From NCBI GenBank assembly GCA_036654095.1, contig JAVVSR010000003.1, positions 1 through 64,000 of the forward strand: 64,000 nt of DNA. The letters run 5' to 3'. Origin of the DNA: JAVVSR01 sp036654095. GTDB lineage: Bacteria; Bacillota; Clostridia; Christensenellales; CAG-917. How positions within the stretch are numbered: position 1 is the stretch's first letter; every line of letters starts with the position of its first letter. Positions 25,569 through 35,024 of the stretch are shown here, one piece after another. A program made the position numbers and the translations under genes. Below the pieces are notes generated by a model. It was not told the origin of the DNA, made no database searches, and worked only from the letters and a program-made list of their open reading frames with translations.

Positions 25569-25761
25569 AAAAGACCTCCGCAGTGAAATATTCAAACAAG
25601 CCTTATTATATTTCACATACGCACACTTGTCAAGATAAGCAACAGTCATTTTTTTATTAGTTAAATATTTAATGTGTCACAATTACGCATATTTTGACAT
25701 TATCTTCAAATAATGTTTATTTTTAAAATAATATTATTTAAATCATTAAATAAACCATGGT

Positions 25762-26064
25762 TTATGGCCAAATATATTTATCTAATTCAACCGTGAACTC
25801 GTCAGTCACTTTGACACCATCGTTTTCTAACAGACGCTTATGTTCTTCAATTCCGCCAAATGCAAACTTTGAAGCCAGTCTACCAAACCTATTTACAACA
25901 CGAAAACAAGGTATATGCTCGGGGTCAGGGTTAAAGTGCAACGCATAACCCACCGCTCGACTAGCCCTTGGACTTCCGCATAGTTTTGCGATATTTCCAT
26001 AGGTTGAAACTCTGCCTTTAGGTATTTTTTTTACTTGCTCATAAACCACATCATAAAAACTCAT
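25762..26064 (-). CDS. MGMT family (O6-alkylguanine-type) DNA-binding protein
   Basis: 100-residue protein equal to the C-terminal domain of methylguanine methyltransferases: IPKGRVSTYGNIAKLCG near residue 14, the helix SPRASRAVGYAL with the Arg finger, and the active-site region IPCFRVV with Cys53. The classic PCHR reads PCFR here. The acceptor Cys is present (unlike alkyltransferase-like proteins, which have Trp), but the activating His is replaced by Phe, so methyl transfer may be weak and damage recognition the main role. GAGGAA precedes the ATG. Confidence 0.85.
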   Translation of the reverse strand: MSFYDVVYEQVKKIPKGRVSTYGNIAKLCGSPRASRAVGYALHFNPDPEHIPCFRVVNRFGRLASKFAFGGIEEHKRLLENDGVKVTDEFTVELDKYIWP

Positions 26065-26115
26065 ATGTTCCTCATAAATATAATTATTTTGGATTTCTTA
26101 ATCCCTAAATCCCTT

Positions 26116-26342
26116 AATTTCTTAGATTTCTTAGATTTCTTAGATTTCTTAGATTTCTTAGATTTCTTAGATTTCTTAGANNNNNNNNNNNNNNNNNNNN
26201 NNNNNNNNNNNNNNNNNNNNNNNNNNNNNNNNNNNNNNNNNNNNNNNNNNNNNNNNNNNNNNNNNNNNNNNNNNNNNNNNATTTCTTAGATTTCTTAGAT
26301 TTCTTAGATTTCTTAGATTTCTTAGATTTCTTAGATTTCTTG
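26116..26342. repeat. 9-bp minisatellite with internal assembly gap
   Basis: CTTAGATTT repeats head to tail, about seven copies on each side of a 100-N gap, and the flanks 26090-26115 carry degenerate copies. Read forward it codes a meaningless Leu-Asp-Phe repeat, so I treat it as non-coding. The true copy number is unknown because of the gap. Confidence 0.92.
26181..26280. other. Assembly gap (100 N) inside the minisatellite
   Basis: Exactly 100 Ns, a placeholder length, in the middle of the 9-bp repeat, where short reads cannot be joined. Confidence 0.95.
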
Positions 26343-26481
26343 GATATTTTTTGTTTTATTTAATATTTGCTTATAGCCTTTAAATTGTTAATCGGCGCTT
26401 ATATCTTGTTTGAAGCCGCAATACGCCACTTGTTGACCGTTGTGATGTATTTATTGATTTGGTTATAGTATTTACTTTTAA

Positions 26482-26519
26482 ATATAAATTAAACGGCAAA
26501 TTTGCCGTTTAATTTATAT
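26482..26519 (-). terminator. Terminator of the MFS transporter gene
   Basis: A 38-base perfect palindrome with core AAACGGCAAATTTGCCGTTT and AT-rich arms. It lies 29 bases past the MFS stop. T-rich arms on both sides allow function in either direction. Confidence 0.75.
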
Positions 26520-26547
26520 CTTTTTAGTTTACATTTTTACTAATAAT

Positions 26548-28092
26548 TTAACTTTTTATTTCATCATCATTTTGTTCAACTTCACTTATGTCCATAGAAG
26601 TTTCATTGTTTGCGTTAGCCTCAGCATAAGGACGCATTTCCTGTAATGTAGCCTTTTTAAGTTTAAGAACAGGAAGAAACGCCAACGCGGTTACTATCGC
26701 CGCCAATAAAAACATCCACGGCGAATAATTATAAATATCGTTTCCATACATATCCTTTGCGCCTGAAGGCACGCTCAGCCACGCTTCAGTAATTGCCGTC
26801 ATCATTGGCCCAATTACCATAGGCACAAGTACCCAAAAGAACATGCGCACCCCTTGAAATAATCCGACCTTATCGGTTGGAGTTAAATCACGAACACTAG
26901 CAACCAAGACAGCCGCCAAACATAAGTTTGCGCCAATTAACAAAACGCCTGCAATTATAAGTGGGAATATTGGTGTTTTTAAACTATTTGGGAAACACAA
27001 TGGACTTGCAATAAGCATACAGATAGCGCCTAGCTCATAAATAATTAATAATGGCACATAAAACTTTCTGCGGTCGGTTGACTTATCCATTTTAATCCCA
27101 AATAAAACGCTAATAATTGCCGACAACACTATAATGACACCTACGGGTATCGCATACGAACCACTTGTATATCCAAGCGTTCTTTCGGCGTAAATGATTA
27201 GATAAGGTATATAACAGTTATTCGCGATACCAACTAGCATCATTGACAAATAGGTAAGATATAAACACTTGTTTTTTTTGATTACGCTTCTTTTTGCGCC
27301 ATAAAAAATATCTTTAAAGCTCATATCAAGCGATGGTTTAAGATTTTTGTTATCCTTAATTAAAAACAACCCAATAATGCCTGCAAATATAACAATCCCG
27401 CCTAAAAGGCAGTAAAACAGCGTCCAGTTGCCTTGTTCTATCTTAATAAAGCCTTCCCGCCAACCATTGACCACTTCAGTCAAGTCATTGGGATTTTGAT
27501 ATTTGTCCTCAACAATAGGCCCTAGAACCACAAAAACTATTGCCATCGCGATAACTGGCATAATCGATAAAACACCTTCAACCTTGCCCCTGTTAGATGG
27601 TTTAGTATTGTCGGTAATCCAAGCGTTAAAGCAGGCGTCATTGGAGGTACTGCCGACATATGTCATAACGCAGTCCATAATAATAACAATTACAATAGTA
27701 AAAATAGTTGCCTTGCGCATATCGACAATTCCGAAAAGCGCCTCGGTATTTTTTACTGTAATAAATGAAAACGACATTATGATAATGCCCCACACGATAT
27801 AGCCAATACTAATAATTTGTTTGCGTTTTCCAATTTTATCCGACCAAATACCCGCGATAAGCGTTGCAAATGTTGCAACTATTGCGCTAGCCGCGACCAT
27901 AATAGATATTGAAAAACCATTAATATTAAAAACTTTACCACTTGCGTTTATGACAGGTTCGAGGTACATTGTTCTGTCAATGTAGAGATTAAAAAACATA
28001 TTTTCAACAATCCACGCAACCTGTCCGATAAGCCCAAACATAATAACCGCAATCCACAGTTTTTTCCCTAGTTTTGAGTTTTCTTGTTCCAT
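26548..28092 (-). CDS. Major facilitator superfamily transporter
   Basis: 514-residue membrane transporter with about 12 helices. The MFS A-motif region is GIWSDKIGKRKQIISIGYI near residue 82 (loop 2-3), and a second-half counterpart GIKMDKSTDRRKF lies near residue 320. The loop after helix 1 is long, and the C-terminal tail of about 30 residues is acidic. The layout is like GPH-type sugar:cation symporters or SLC45-type carriers, but no substrate can be named. GGAG precedes the ATG. It is a single-gene unit just downstream of the RND gene on the same strand. Confidence 0.85.
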   Translation of the reverse strand: MEQENSKLGKKLWIAVIMFGLIGQVAWIVENMFFNLYIDRTMYLEPVINASGKVFNINGFSISIMVAASAIVATFATLIAGIWSDKIGKRKQIISIGYIVWGIIIMSFSFITVKNTEALFGIVDMRKATIFTIVIVIIMDCVMTYVGSTSNDACFNAWITDNTKPSNRGKVEGVLSIMPVIAMAIVFVVLGPIVEDKYQNPNDLTEVVNGWREGFIKIEQGNWTLFYCLLGGIVIFAGIIGLFLIKDNKNLKPSLDMSFKDIFYGAKRSVIKKNKCLYLTYLSMMLVGIANNCYIPYLIIYAERTLGYTSGSYAIPVGVIIVLSAIISVLFGIKMDKSTDRRKFYVPLLIIYELGAICMLIASPLCFPNSLKTPIFPLIIAGVLLIGANLCLAAVLVASVRDLTPTDKVGLFQGVRMFFWVLVPMVIGPMMTAITEAWLSVPSGAKDMYGNDIYNYSPWMFLLAAIVTALAFLPVLKLKKATLQEMRPYAEANANNETSMDISEVEQNDDEIKS

Positions 28093-28270
28093 AATTTCTC
28101 CATTATATATAATGCTTTAAGTATAATACACAAACCAAAGCTAGTCAATAACTAAATGCAACCAGCGCCAAAAACACAAAAATGATATTGCATAATTTAA
28201 TAAATAATTACGTTAAAACCTAAATTTTATTTACACCTGCAAAAGTTACCGCATAAAATATTTTAATAGA

Positions 28271-31200
28271 TTATACCTCTTCCGCAATGATTTGGCCGTC
28301 TTGACCCTCATTTTTGCCGCTTGCGCAAGCTGCATTTTCGTAGGCCAAAATATCGTTTAAATCAAAATCAGACGGGTATGCTTTGGGCGGATTTTTCACA
28401 ATTCGCTTATCGTCTAAGTTTTTGTGGAAAAAGCTATACATAACAGGCACTACAAACAGCGTCAACAGCGACGCATACGTAAGTCCACCCATTGCAGCTA
28501 CTGCCATAGGCCTTATCATTGAGCCTGCCGCGGTAGTATCGAGAGCCATTGTCGCCATACCGAACACGGTAGTTAAAGCGGTCATAAGTATCGGGCGCAG
28601 ACGGTCATAGCCTGTTTGTACCAACGCATCACGCACCGACAAGCCTTCCTCCTCAATCAACTTATTTGCATAGTCAACAAATACAATACCATTGTTGACA
28701 ATAACACCTACAAGGATTACCACGCCGATAAGCGCTGAAGCCGACAAATTCATATTTGTGATAAGCAAAGAATAGATACAGCCAGATAAAGCAAGTGGAA
28801 TTGTAAACATAACGATAAGTGGTGATTTCAATGATTGGAACTGCGCCACCATAACCAAATAAATAAGAACAATGCCCAAGCCTAATATAAGATAAACGCT
28901 ATTAAAAGTTTCGGTAATAAGCATCATTTGGCCTTGGAATTCATACGTTGCGTAATTTCCATTAAAGTCTATGTTGTTAAATACGCTTTTAATTTCCTTA
29001 TTAAGTTTGTCAATTTCAAAGCCTTCATTAACCGCGCCAGTGATTGCTAAATATCTTTTCCCGTTTAAGTGATTAATTGTAAAATAGCCTTCTGTTTTTT
29101 GCAAACCATAGGGAACAACGTTTCCATTTCCCAAATCTTTCAACATCACTTTTCCATTTTCGTCTTTAATAAAGCAACTTTCGTCTAAGATTTTCCATAA
29201 CTCAACGCCATCTGTGCCAACAAGCCCGCTTAAGTCCATACCGCCGCCTAAAGAGTCCATACTGTTGCTTATTTTGCACATAATTAAATCAAGTTCGGCC
29301 TTTGGTTTTGCGCTATAAAAGTATTTTGGAATAGCGTCGGTATTAAAGTTTACATCGGTTCCGTCTGCTAACGTGTATGAAAAATTAACAGCTTTTCCCT
29401 CGCCGATTTGCGCGCCCACAACGGGGATACTGTCGCCCGGTTTTGCGGTTTTTATCACATTTGAAGCTTTATATAAAATATCCGCATTGGTATTATTTAC
29501 GATGTAGTGATTTTTGCCGTCTTTATAAACTTTAATATATTTTCCGTCGCTGTCGCTAGTCTTAATCCACTCAAGAACAGTGTAGTCAGCGGGATAGAAT
29601 TTGACAGTGGTACTTTCCGTGTCGCCCTTAAATTTAATATTAGTTGTTTTTTCCTTATTAGCTAAAACAGAATTAACCTGCAACAAAACTTGCGCAGTGG
29701 TTAAGCCGTATTTGCTAGCCTTTTCCTTATCGACAATCAGTTTATATTCTAATGGCAATTTTTCAAGACCATTTTTAACTTCTTTTACGCCCTTGATACC
29801 ACGAATAGCGTCAGTAGCTTTAATTGTAATATCTTTTAAATCGTCCAAATCTTCACAATAGATGTAAACCGAAACCGCATCGCCCATAAGCGCGCCCATA
29901 TTTGACGAGTCAGTTTGACCCGACACCTGAAGTTTGTACAAACCATTTTCACTTTGGCAAACTTCTTTAATTTTATTGGCAGCATCTTTATCTGAAACTT
30001 TAGTCTTCTTTTTCATAATGACATTGATACTAAGTTTATTGCTGCCCGTATCGCCAGTACCAGTCATAGAGCTCATCATTGAAGTTGATTGCGATATGCT
30101 TACGTGCTGAACAAAATCTAACGGAAGCAATCTTGCATTAAATTTATCAATCGTTTCAAGCATAACTTCATCAAGAGTAGCCCCTTCGGGAATCTTATCA
30201 ATGTCAATTTCGGCCGTTGCGCTTATAGTGCCCGAGCTTTCTGACGGGAACATTTCTTTTCCCATAAACGCGCCTCCAACGATACTCCCTGCAAGCAGAA
30301 CAACTACAGTAGCCACTACAATCCAACGTTTATCTAGCGCAAAAATAATACATTTTTTATAAAAATTTCGCACCTTATCAAACACTTTCTGTTGGCCTTC
30401 GTTGTCATTTTTAAGAAACGTTGTTGCCGCCATAGGAACAAGCGTAATTGAAAAAAGCAAACTTGCCAAAAGCGAAAATGTAATAGTCAAAGCCATATCT
30501 TTAAATATTTCTTTTACCATACCGTTTACAAAGAAAATCGGCACAAAAATGATAACCGTCGTTATCGTTGATGAAATAATTGCACCTAAAATCTGTTTTG
30601 TGCCGTCCAATGCTGCCGTTTTGGCATCTTTACCCATTTTTCGATGGCGATAAATGTTTTCAATAACTATAATTGAGTTGTCAACCAACATCCCTACGCC
30701 TAAAGCCAATCCGCCCATAGACACAATATTTAAAGTCACTCCAGCAAAGTACATCAAAACAAACGAAAACACTACGCTAATCGCTATGGAAACACCAACT
30801 ACAATGGTAGGTTTTATGCGTTTAAGGAACATAAACAGTATCAAAATTGCAAGCAATCCACCCGTTAGCATATTGGATAACGCACTACTTATTGCCTCGT
30901 TAATAAAAAACCCTTGGTCCATAAGTGGCACAAAAAAGAAACCGCTATCCGACTTTTTTTCGGCCTCTAAAATTTTATTTATATCCTTACTTATTTCCGC
31001 CGCCGAGAAATTCGGTTGCTTCATAATGTTCAATGTTACCGTCGGTTGGCCGTTGAGAGTTGTCAATACACTGCCAGAAGTATCCAATTCAATGGTTTTC
31101 GTTATCGAACCAAGTGTCAACATTACCGAATAATCATTGGGCGCTAAATCCTTTTCAATGATACCCTTGTCGCCAAATATGACGTCTTTAATACTTACTT

Positions 31201-32416
31201 GTGATGAGCCTACTTTAATTGACCCTAGCTTAATTGTCGGCGCATTGTAGCGAGTTTCACCCTGATGAGATACTTTATCTAAATCATATTGAATATATTT
31301 ACCGTCACGCTTTATGTATTTCCCCGACGAGCTAACTTTGTCAAGGTCAGAAACGTCTATCATTGATTTAATTTCATCTGGCAAAGCCATTGTCGCTATT
31401 TGATTTATCAAATTGGTAGTTATATCATTTTCATTCGCTCCGCCAGTTAGTTTCGCGATGGACGAACCTATAAGTTCAAGCGAAATTTTATCCTCTGCAA
31501 ATTCGGGCGCATTTTTAATTGAACCAATTAATTGCTTTAAGTTAATTGAAAGCATTGGCACTTTTTTTAATTTTTCGACATCTTCAATTTTGTCCGAGCC
31601 GACCTTGACAAAATATGACAGCCCGTCTTCAGAAACACTTCCAGCAGGCATTTCAATGTTTTGCGCCGTCAACATAAGTTTCAACAAACTTGGAGTCAAT
31701 ATCGAAGTAAGTCCATTTAGCATATCCGTTGAACCAGACGGCAATCCAGCTGTAAACACTGCCAATGACGGAAATACGCTTGACAGTAGATTATCAGGCG
31801 ACAACTGCATAAGGACAATATCCGAAACAAGTCCTTGCGTTGACACCGACGCCACACCCTCTACCGACTCTATTTTGCGAATTATTTCTTTAAATTCTGC
31901 CGTTGCATCTTTTGCGCCAATTCCCGTTTTTCCCATCGACAACAACATCATAGGCATCATCGACGGATTCATTTTAAATATCATCGGAGTAATTTTGGGC
32001 ATCGACATTCCGCCTTCGCTTCCAATACCCTCTGTTGCCATAGACGACGAATCCATAACATCGCCCACGCCACTCATCATATTTATTTTTTCACGTATGT
32101 CGATAACAACATTATCAATTTTAACGTTACTTTCAAATTCCAAAACAACCATTGAAAGATTTTCCATTGACATCGAATTTACGTTTTTTATCCCCGAAAT
32201 CGTACTCAAAGCCTCTTCCGTAGGCTTAGTTACCTCTTTTTCAACCGTTTCAGGAGCCGCCCCTACCTGCACCGAAGCCACCACTACATACGGCAAGTTG
32301 ATGTTTGGAAGCAAATCCACAGATGTATTGACATATGAAATTATGCCTAATAGCATAACAATTATCATAACAACTATCACAGACCAAGGTTTTTTAATAC
32401 AAAATTTTGTAAGCAT
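28271..32416 (-). CDS. RND superfamily efflux permease (AcrB/SwrC-like), enlarged
   Basis: Proton-driven exporter of the HAE type. Helix 1 spans residues 11-29, followed by the first porter region (SVDLLPNINLPYVVV, PETVEKEVTKPTEEAL). The helix-4 motif GMLVDNSIIVIENIYRHR keeps one of the two AcrB aspartates (VDD reads VDN). The C-terminal half repeats the plan and ends in GVIVNNGIVFVDYAN and PILMTALTTVFGM. At 1381 residues it is some 300 longer than AcrB; the extra length is in both extracytoplasmic loops. No periplasmic-adaptor gene is adjacent. GAGAGGA precedes the ATG. The substrate is unknown. Confidence 0.92.
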   Translation of the reverse strand: MLTKFCIKKPWSVIVVMIIVMLLGIISYVNTSVDLLPNINLPYVVVASVQVGAAPETVEKEVTKPTEEALSTISGIKNVNSMSMENLSMVVLEFESNVKIDNVVIDIREKINMMSGVGDVMDSSSMATEGIGSEGGMSMPKITPMIFKMNPSMMPMMLLSMGKTGIGAKDATAEFKEIIRKIESVEGVASVSTQGLVSDIVLMQLSPDNLLSSVFPSLAVFTAGLPSGSTDMLNGLTSILTPSLLKLMLTAQNIEMPAGSVSEDGLSYFVKVGSDKIEDVEKLKKVPMLSINLKQLIGSIKNAPEFAEDKISLELIGSSIAKLTGGANENDITTNLINQIATMALPDEIKSMIDVSDLDKVSSSGKYIKRDGKYIQYDLDKVSHQGETRYNAPTIKLGSIKVGSSQVSIKDVIFGDKGIIEKDLAPNDYSVMLTLGSITKTIELDTSGSVLTTLNGQPTVTLNIMKQPNFSAAEISKDINKILEAEKKSDSGFFFVPLMDQGFFINEAISSALSNMLTGGLLAILILFMFLKRIKPTIVVGVSIAISVVFSFVLMYFAGVTLNIVSMGGLALGVGMLVDNSIIVIENIYRHRKMGKDAKTAALDGTKQILGAIISSTITTVIIFVPIFFVNGMVKEIFKDMALTITFSLLASLLFSITLVPMAATTFLKNDNEGQQKVFDKVRNFYKKCIIFALDKRWIVVATVVVLLAGSIVGGAFMGKEMFPSESSGTISATAEIDIDKIPEGATLDEVMLETIDKFNARLLPLDFVQHVSISQSTSMMSSMTGTGDTGSNKLSINVIMKKKTKVSDKDAANKIKEVCQSENGLYKLQVSGQTDSSNMGALMGDAVSVYIYCEDLDDLKDITIKATDAIRGIKGVKEVKNGLEKLPLEYKLIVDKEKASKYGLTTAQVLLQVNSVLANKEKTTNIKFKGDTESTTVKFYPADYTVLEWIKTSDSDGKYIKVYKDGKNHYIVNNTNADILYKASNVIKTAKPGDSIPVVGAQIGEGKAVNFSYTLADGTDVNFNTDAIPKYFYSAKPKAELDLIMCKISNSMDSLGGGMDLSGLVGTDGVELWKILDESCFIKDENGKVMLKDLGNGNVVPYGLQKTEGYFTINHLNGKRYLAITGAVNEGFEIDKLNKEIKSVFNNIDFNGNYATYEFQGQMMLITETFNSVYLILGLGIVLIYLVMVAQFQSLKSPLIVMFTIPLALSGCIYSLLITNMNLSASALIGVVILVGVIVNNGIVFVDYANKLIEEEGLSVRDALVQTGYDRLRPILMTALTTVFGMATMALDTTAAGSMIRPMAVAAMGGLTYASLLTLFVVPVMYSFFHKNLDDKRIVKNPPKAYPSDFDLNDILAYENAACASGKNEGQDGQIIAEEV

Positions 32417-32485
32417 AGTATTTCCTCTCGTAAAATTTATTAATCTATTTTTTGCAGCTAGATTATTTTCAAATCACCGCAACAT

Positions 32486-32639
32486 TTACTTCGCTACAAC
32501 TTCTTTTACATAAACTTTAAAATTAGCGCTTATATACATTTTATAAGTGTATTCTTGCTTTTTTTATTGTGATTACAGCGCCTTGATTAGCCCTTTCCCC
32601 TGTCGTTTTTGTAACTTTAGCAAGGCACTTTTTAGTCAA
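32486..32639 (-). pseudogene. Possible frameshifted small-gene relic upstream of the RND gene
   Basis: From a TTG at 32639 the reverse strand reads LTKKCLAKVTKTTGERANQG and on to a stop just after a run of seven A. If one A is removed, the frame continues through KMYISANFKVYVKEVVAK to TAA at 32486, about 50 codons in all. The second part alone has an ATG at 32539 (17 residues). No ribosome binding site and no known family. It may be decayed coding DNA or chance. Confidence 0.25.
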
Positions 32640-32888
32640 GAAACAATTTATAATCTAAATTTTTTTAATCTAATTAAAATCAAATCACATCACATTTTCG
32701 AATGACATCATAAATAATTTTAAACAAATTATATGTGTTATTGAAAACATATTATGTAAATTTTTTATGCTTTTTCATTTAACCGATAGTAACATTAATA
32801 ATATTTTCCTATTTATATAAGCTATCTGCTAAAAAGGAATTTTAACTAATATCTTATCTGTTTTAGTGAAGCATTAGGCAGTCAATAG

Positions 32889-32911
32889 ACGATAGTTCCC
32901 CCCACTATCGT
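32889..32911. other. Short stem-loop with C-rich loop
   Basis: ACGATAGT / ACTATCGT, eight base pairs around a TCCCCCC loop, followed by TTTGTTAAAA forward. It lies upstream of the predicted ilv promoter, so it is not part of that leader. It could be a weak terminator. Confidence 0.4.
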
Positions 32912-33048
32912 TTGTTAAAACAATAACCATTAGTTTAACATAGTTTTACAGCCAATGTCAACAAATGCAAAAAATTTTATTGTTATTTTAAATACTTTTT
33001 TAAAATAGAAGTTTAAAATAGGATTTTCAAGGTATTTTCATATTCGCC

Positions 33049-33078
33049 TTGACTTATATGGTACATATATATTAAAAT
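33049..33078 (+). promoter_or_regulatory. Probable promoter of the ilv-leu operon
   Basis: TTGACT (33049-33054) and TAAAAT (33073-33078) with an 18-base spacer, about 210 bases ahead of ilvB. The leader shows no recognisable T-box. It has a short hairpin GCATATTTCGAAAAATGC near 33157. Confidence 0.5.
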
Positions 33079-33290
33079 AGAAAAAGTAGTTTATAATTGT
33101 AAATGTAAAACTGTTTTCTTAAACTCTCACTTCCATAGCAGCCGACTTTAAATTGCATATTTCGAAAAATGCGCAAAGCCGACAATATTAAAGTAAATAA
33201 TGCTAGTAGCATTTGTTTTTGATTAGCTGAACATAAAAGGCCTACTGTAACATTAAAATTAATTGAAACAATGTAAACTTAAGAGGTAAT

Positions 33291-34871
33291 ATGCTGTATA
33301 ATGGCTCAAAAATTTTGATTGAACAACTGAAAGCGCAAGGGGTAAAATTTATATTTGGTTATCCGGGCGCATCGGTGTTGCCGATTTACGACTGTCTTTA
33401 TAGCGACAAATCTATAAAGCACGTGCTTGCTGTGTCTGAATCGGGCGCAGTTTTTATGGCTGACGGATATGCTCGAGCAAGTCGCGATGTTGGGGTTTGT
33501 TTGGCAACTTCGGGGCCAGGCGCAACCAACTTAGTTACAGGCATTGCGTCTGCTTTTATGGACAGTGTTCCCCTTGTTATCATCACGGGCAATGTTCCAA
33601 TTAAAAATCTAGGTCACGACGCCTTTCAAGAAGTTGACACTTCAGGCATTACAATGCCAATAACCAAATATAACTATATTGTAAAGGATATTAGCAAACT
33701 AGCCTTCATAGTTTCCGAGGCTTTTTCACTTGCCAACAGCGGGCGAAAAGGGCCCGTATTAATTGATATTCCATTTAATATTTTTTCTGAAACATCTGAA
33801 TATGTTGCGCCCGAAAACCCAGTATATTTGAATAAAACAATTATCAAAGACGAGTTGACTAATTCAGTCAATCAAATAAATAGCGCCAAACGTCCAATGA
33901 TTTATGTAGGTGGCGGAGTGATTTCGTCAGGCACTTCAAACGAGGTCATTGCGCTTTCTGAAAAGCTAAACGCGCCTATTGTAGTTTCACTTATGGGTAT
34001 TGGCGCAGTTTCCACTTCACATCCAAATTATGTGGGAGTAGGCACTTCAAAAAATGTTTTATCACGTGAAATATTAAAGGCTTGCGACCTTTTTATTTGT
34101 CTTGGCGCACGGTTTTCAAACAAGGCTTTGGAACTTAATTTTGCGTCAAAAAATACAAAACTTTTACACCTCGATATTGACCGCGCTGAAATAGGTAAAA
34201 ACCTACATGCCGACGCGCAGTTGGTGGGCGATTTAAAATACACGTTACCTAGCCTTATAAATAATGTTTCGCAAAAAAGCACTTTGTGGATTAGTGAAGT
34301 AAAATCAATGCGTAACAGCATAAAAACCACTTTAACTGTTCCAAACAGTTGGATAAACGTTATTTCAAAGCATTATGGCTCACAACAGATAGTTGCAACC
34401 GATGTTGGTCAGCACCAACTTTTTGTAGCAAACTACTATCCGTTTGACCATCCGTCTTGCTTTATTTCAAGTTGTGGCCTAGGCAGTATGGGTTATGGAT
34501 TAGGCGCGGCTATTGGCGCTCATCTCGCCACATCAAAACAGGTTATTTTAATTACTGGCGACGGAAGTTTTAATATGAATTTTAATGAACTTTTAACTGC
34601 TGTAAACTTAAATATCCCTATTACAATTTTTGTATTTAACAACCACTCTCTTGGCATGATTAGGGAGCTTCAGTCGAAGCAATATCACGGCCGTTTTATT
34701 GCCTCGGAACAAGGTGGAAAGCTTAATTACGCTAGACTAGGCGAGGTCTTTGGCGCACAAGGGTTTACTGCAAAATCCCCCGACGAACTAGCTTCTTTGC
34801 TTAAAACTATCGACATTAATCGTCCGACCGTCATTGACTGTTTAATAAGCAAAAATGAAAAATCAATGTAG
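33291..34871 (+). CDS. ilvB: Acetolactate synthase large subunit
   Basis: Thiamine-diphosphate enzyme making acetolactate or acetohydroxybutyrate, first common step for Val, Leu and Ile. It has 526 residues with FIFGYPGASVLPIYD near residue 20, ATSGPGATNLVTGIA near residue 72, DAFQEVD, and GDGSFNMNFNEL for the ThDP-magnesium site. The usual RHEQG around the activating Glu reads VSESG here; Glu50 itself is kept. GAGGT lies just before the ATG. It heads a seven-gene operon and is followed by its regulatory subunit after 153 bases. Confidence 0.95.
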   Translation: MLYNGSKILIEQLKAQGVKFIFGYPGASVLPIYDCLYSDKSIKHVLAVSESGAVFMADGYARASRDVGVCLATSGPGATNLVTGIASAFMDSVPLVIITGNVPIKNLGHDAFQEVDTSGITMPITKYNYIVKDISKLAFIVSEAFSLANSGRKGPVLIDIPFNIFSETSEYVAPENPVYLNKTIIKDELTNSVNQINSAKRPMIYVGGGVISSGTSNEVIALSEKLNAPIVVSLMGIGAVSTSHPNYVGVGTSKNVLSREILKACDLFICLGARFSNKALELNFASKNTKLLHLDIDRAEIGKNLHADAQLVGDLKYTLPSLINNVSQKSTLWISEVKSMRNSIKTTLTVPNSWINVISKHYGSQQIVATDVGQHQLFVANYYPFDHPSCFISSCGLGSMGYGLGAAIGAHLATSKQVILITGDGSFNMNFNELLTAVNLNIPITIFVFNNHSLGMIRELQSKQYHGRFIASEQGGKLNYARLGEVFGAQGFTAKSPDELASLLKTIDINRPTVIDCLISKNEKSM

Positions 34872-35024
34872 GTTGATTAGGTTAGTTAAATTGTATGCGC
34901 GACATATTAAGTAATGCATTTATAAAATGTTTTGGATTTTGTTTTAACTTAACCTGCAAAATATCTCGTCGCTAAAAATGACTTGAATTATGATATTTAA
35001 TAAACTAAATTTATAGGTGAATAT

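Larger units (their letters stand above)
32417..33048. other. Divergent intergenic region between the RND gene and the ilv operon
   Basis: AT-rich spacer. On the reverse strand next to the RND gene lies a short frameshifted coding-like stretch (32486-32639, listed separately). A hairpin occurs at 32889-32911. The rest shows no open frame or recognised element. Confidence 0.5.

Noticed and set aside
26035..26289. Forward open frame coding Leu-Asp-Phe repeats
   Set aside because: It is produced by the 9-bp minisatellite and runs through the N gap; no start site.
31413..32513. Long forward open frame of 366 codons opposite the RND gene
   Set aside because: It is the antisense shadow of the RND coding sequence, with no ribosome binding site and no recognisable domain.
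33200..33226. Leader peptide MLVAFVFD ahead of ilvB as a branched-chain attenuator
   Set aside because: Only eight codons, no ribosome binding site, and no terminator/antiterminator pair after it.
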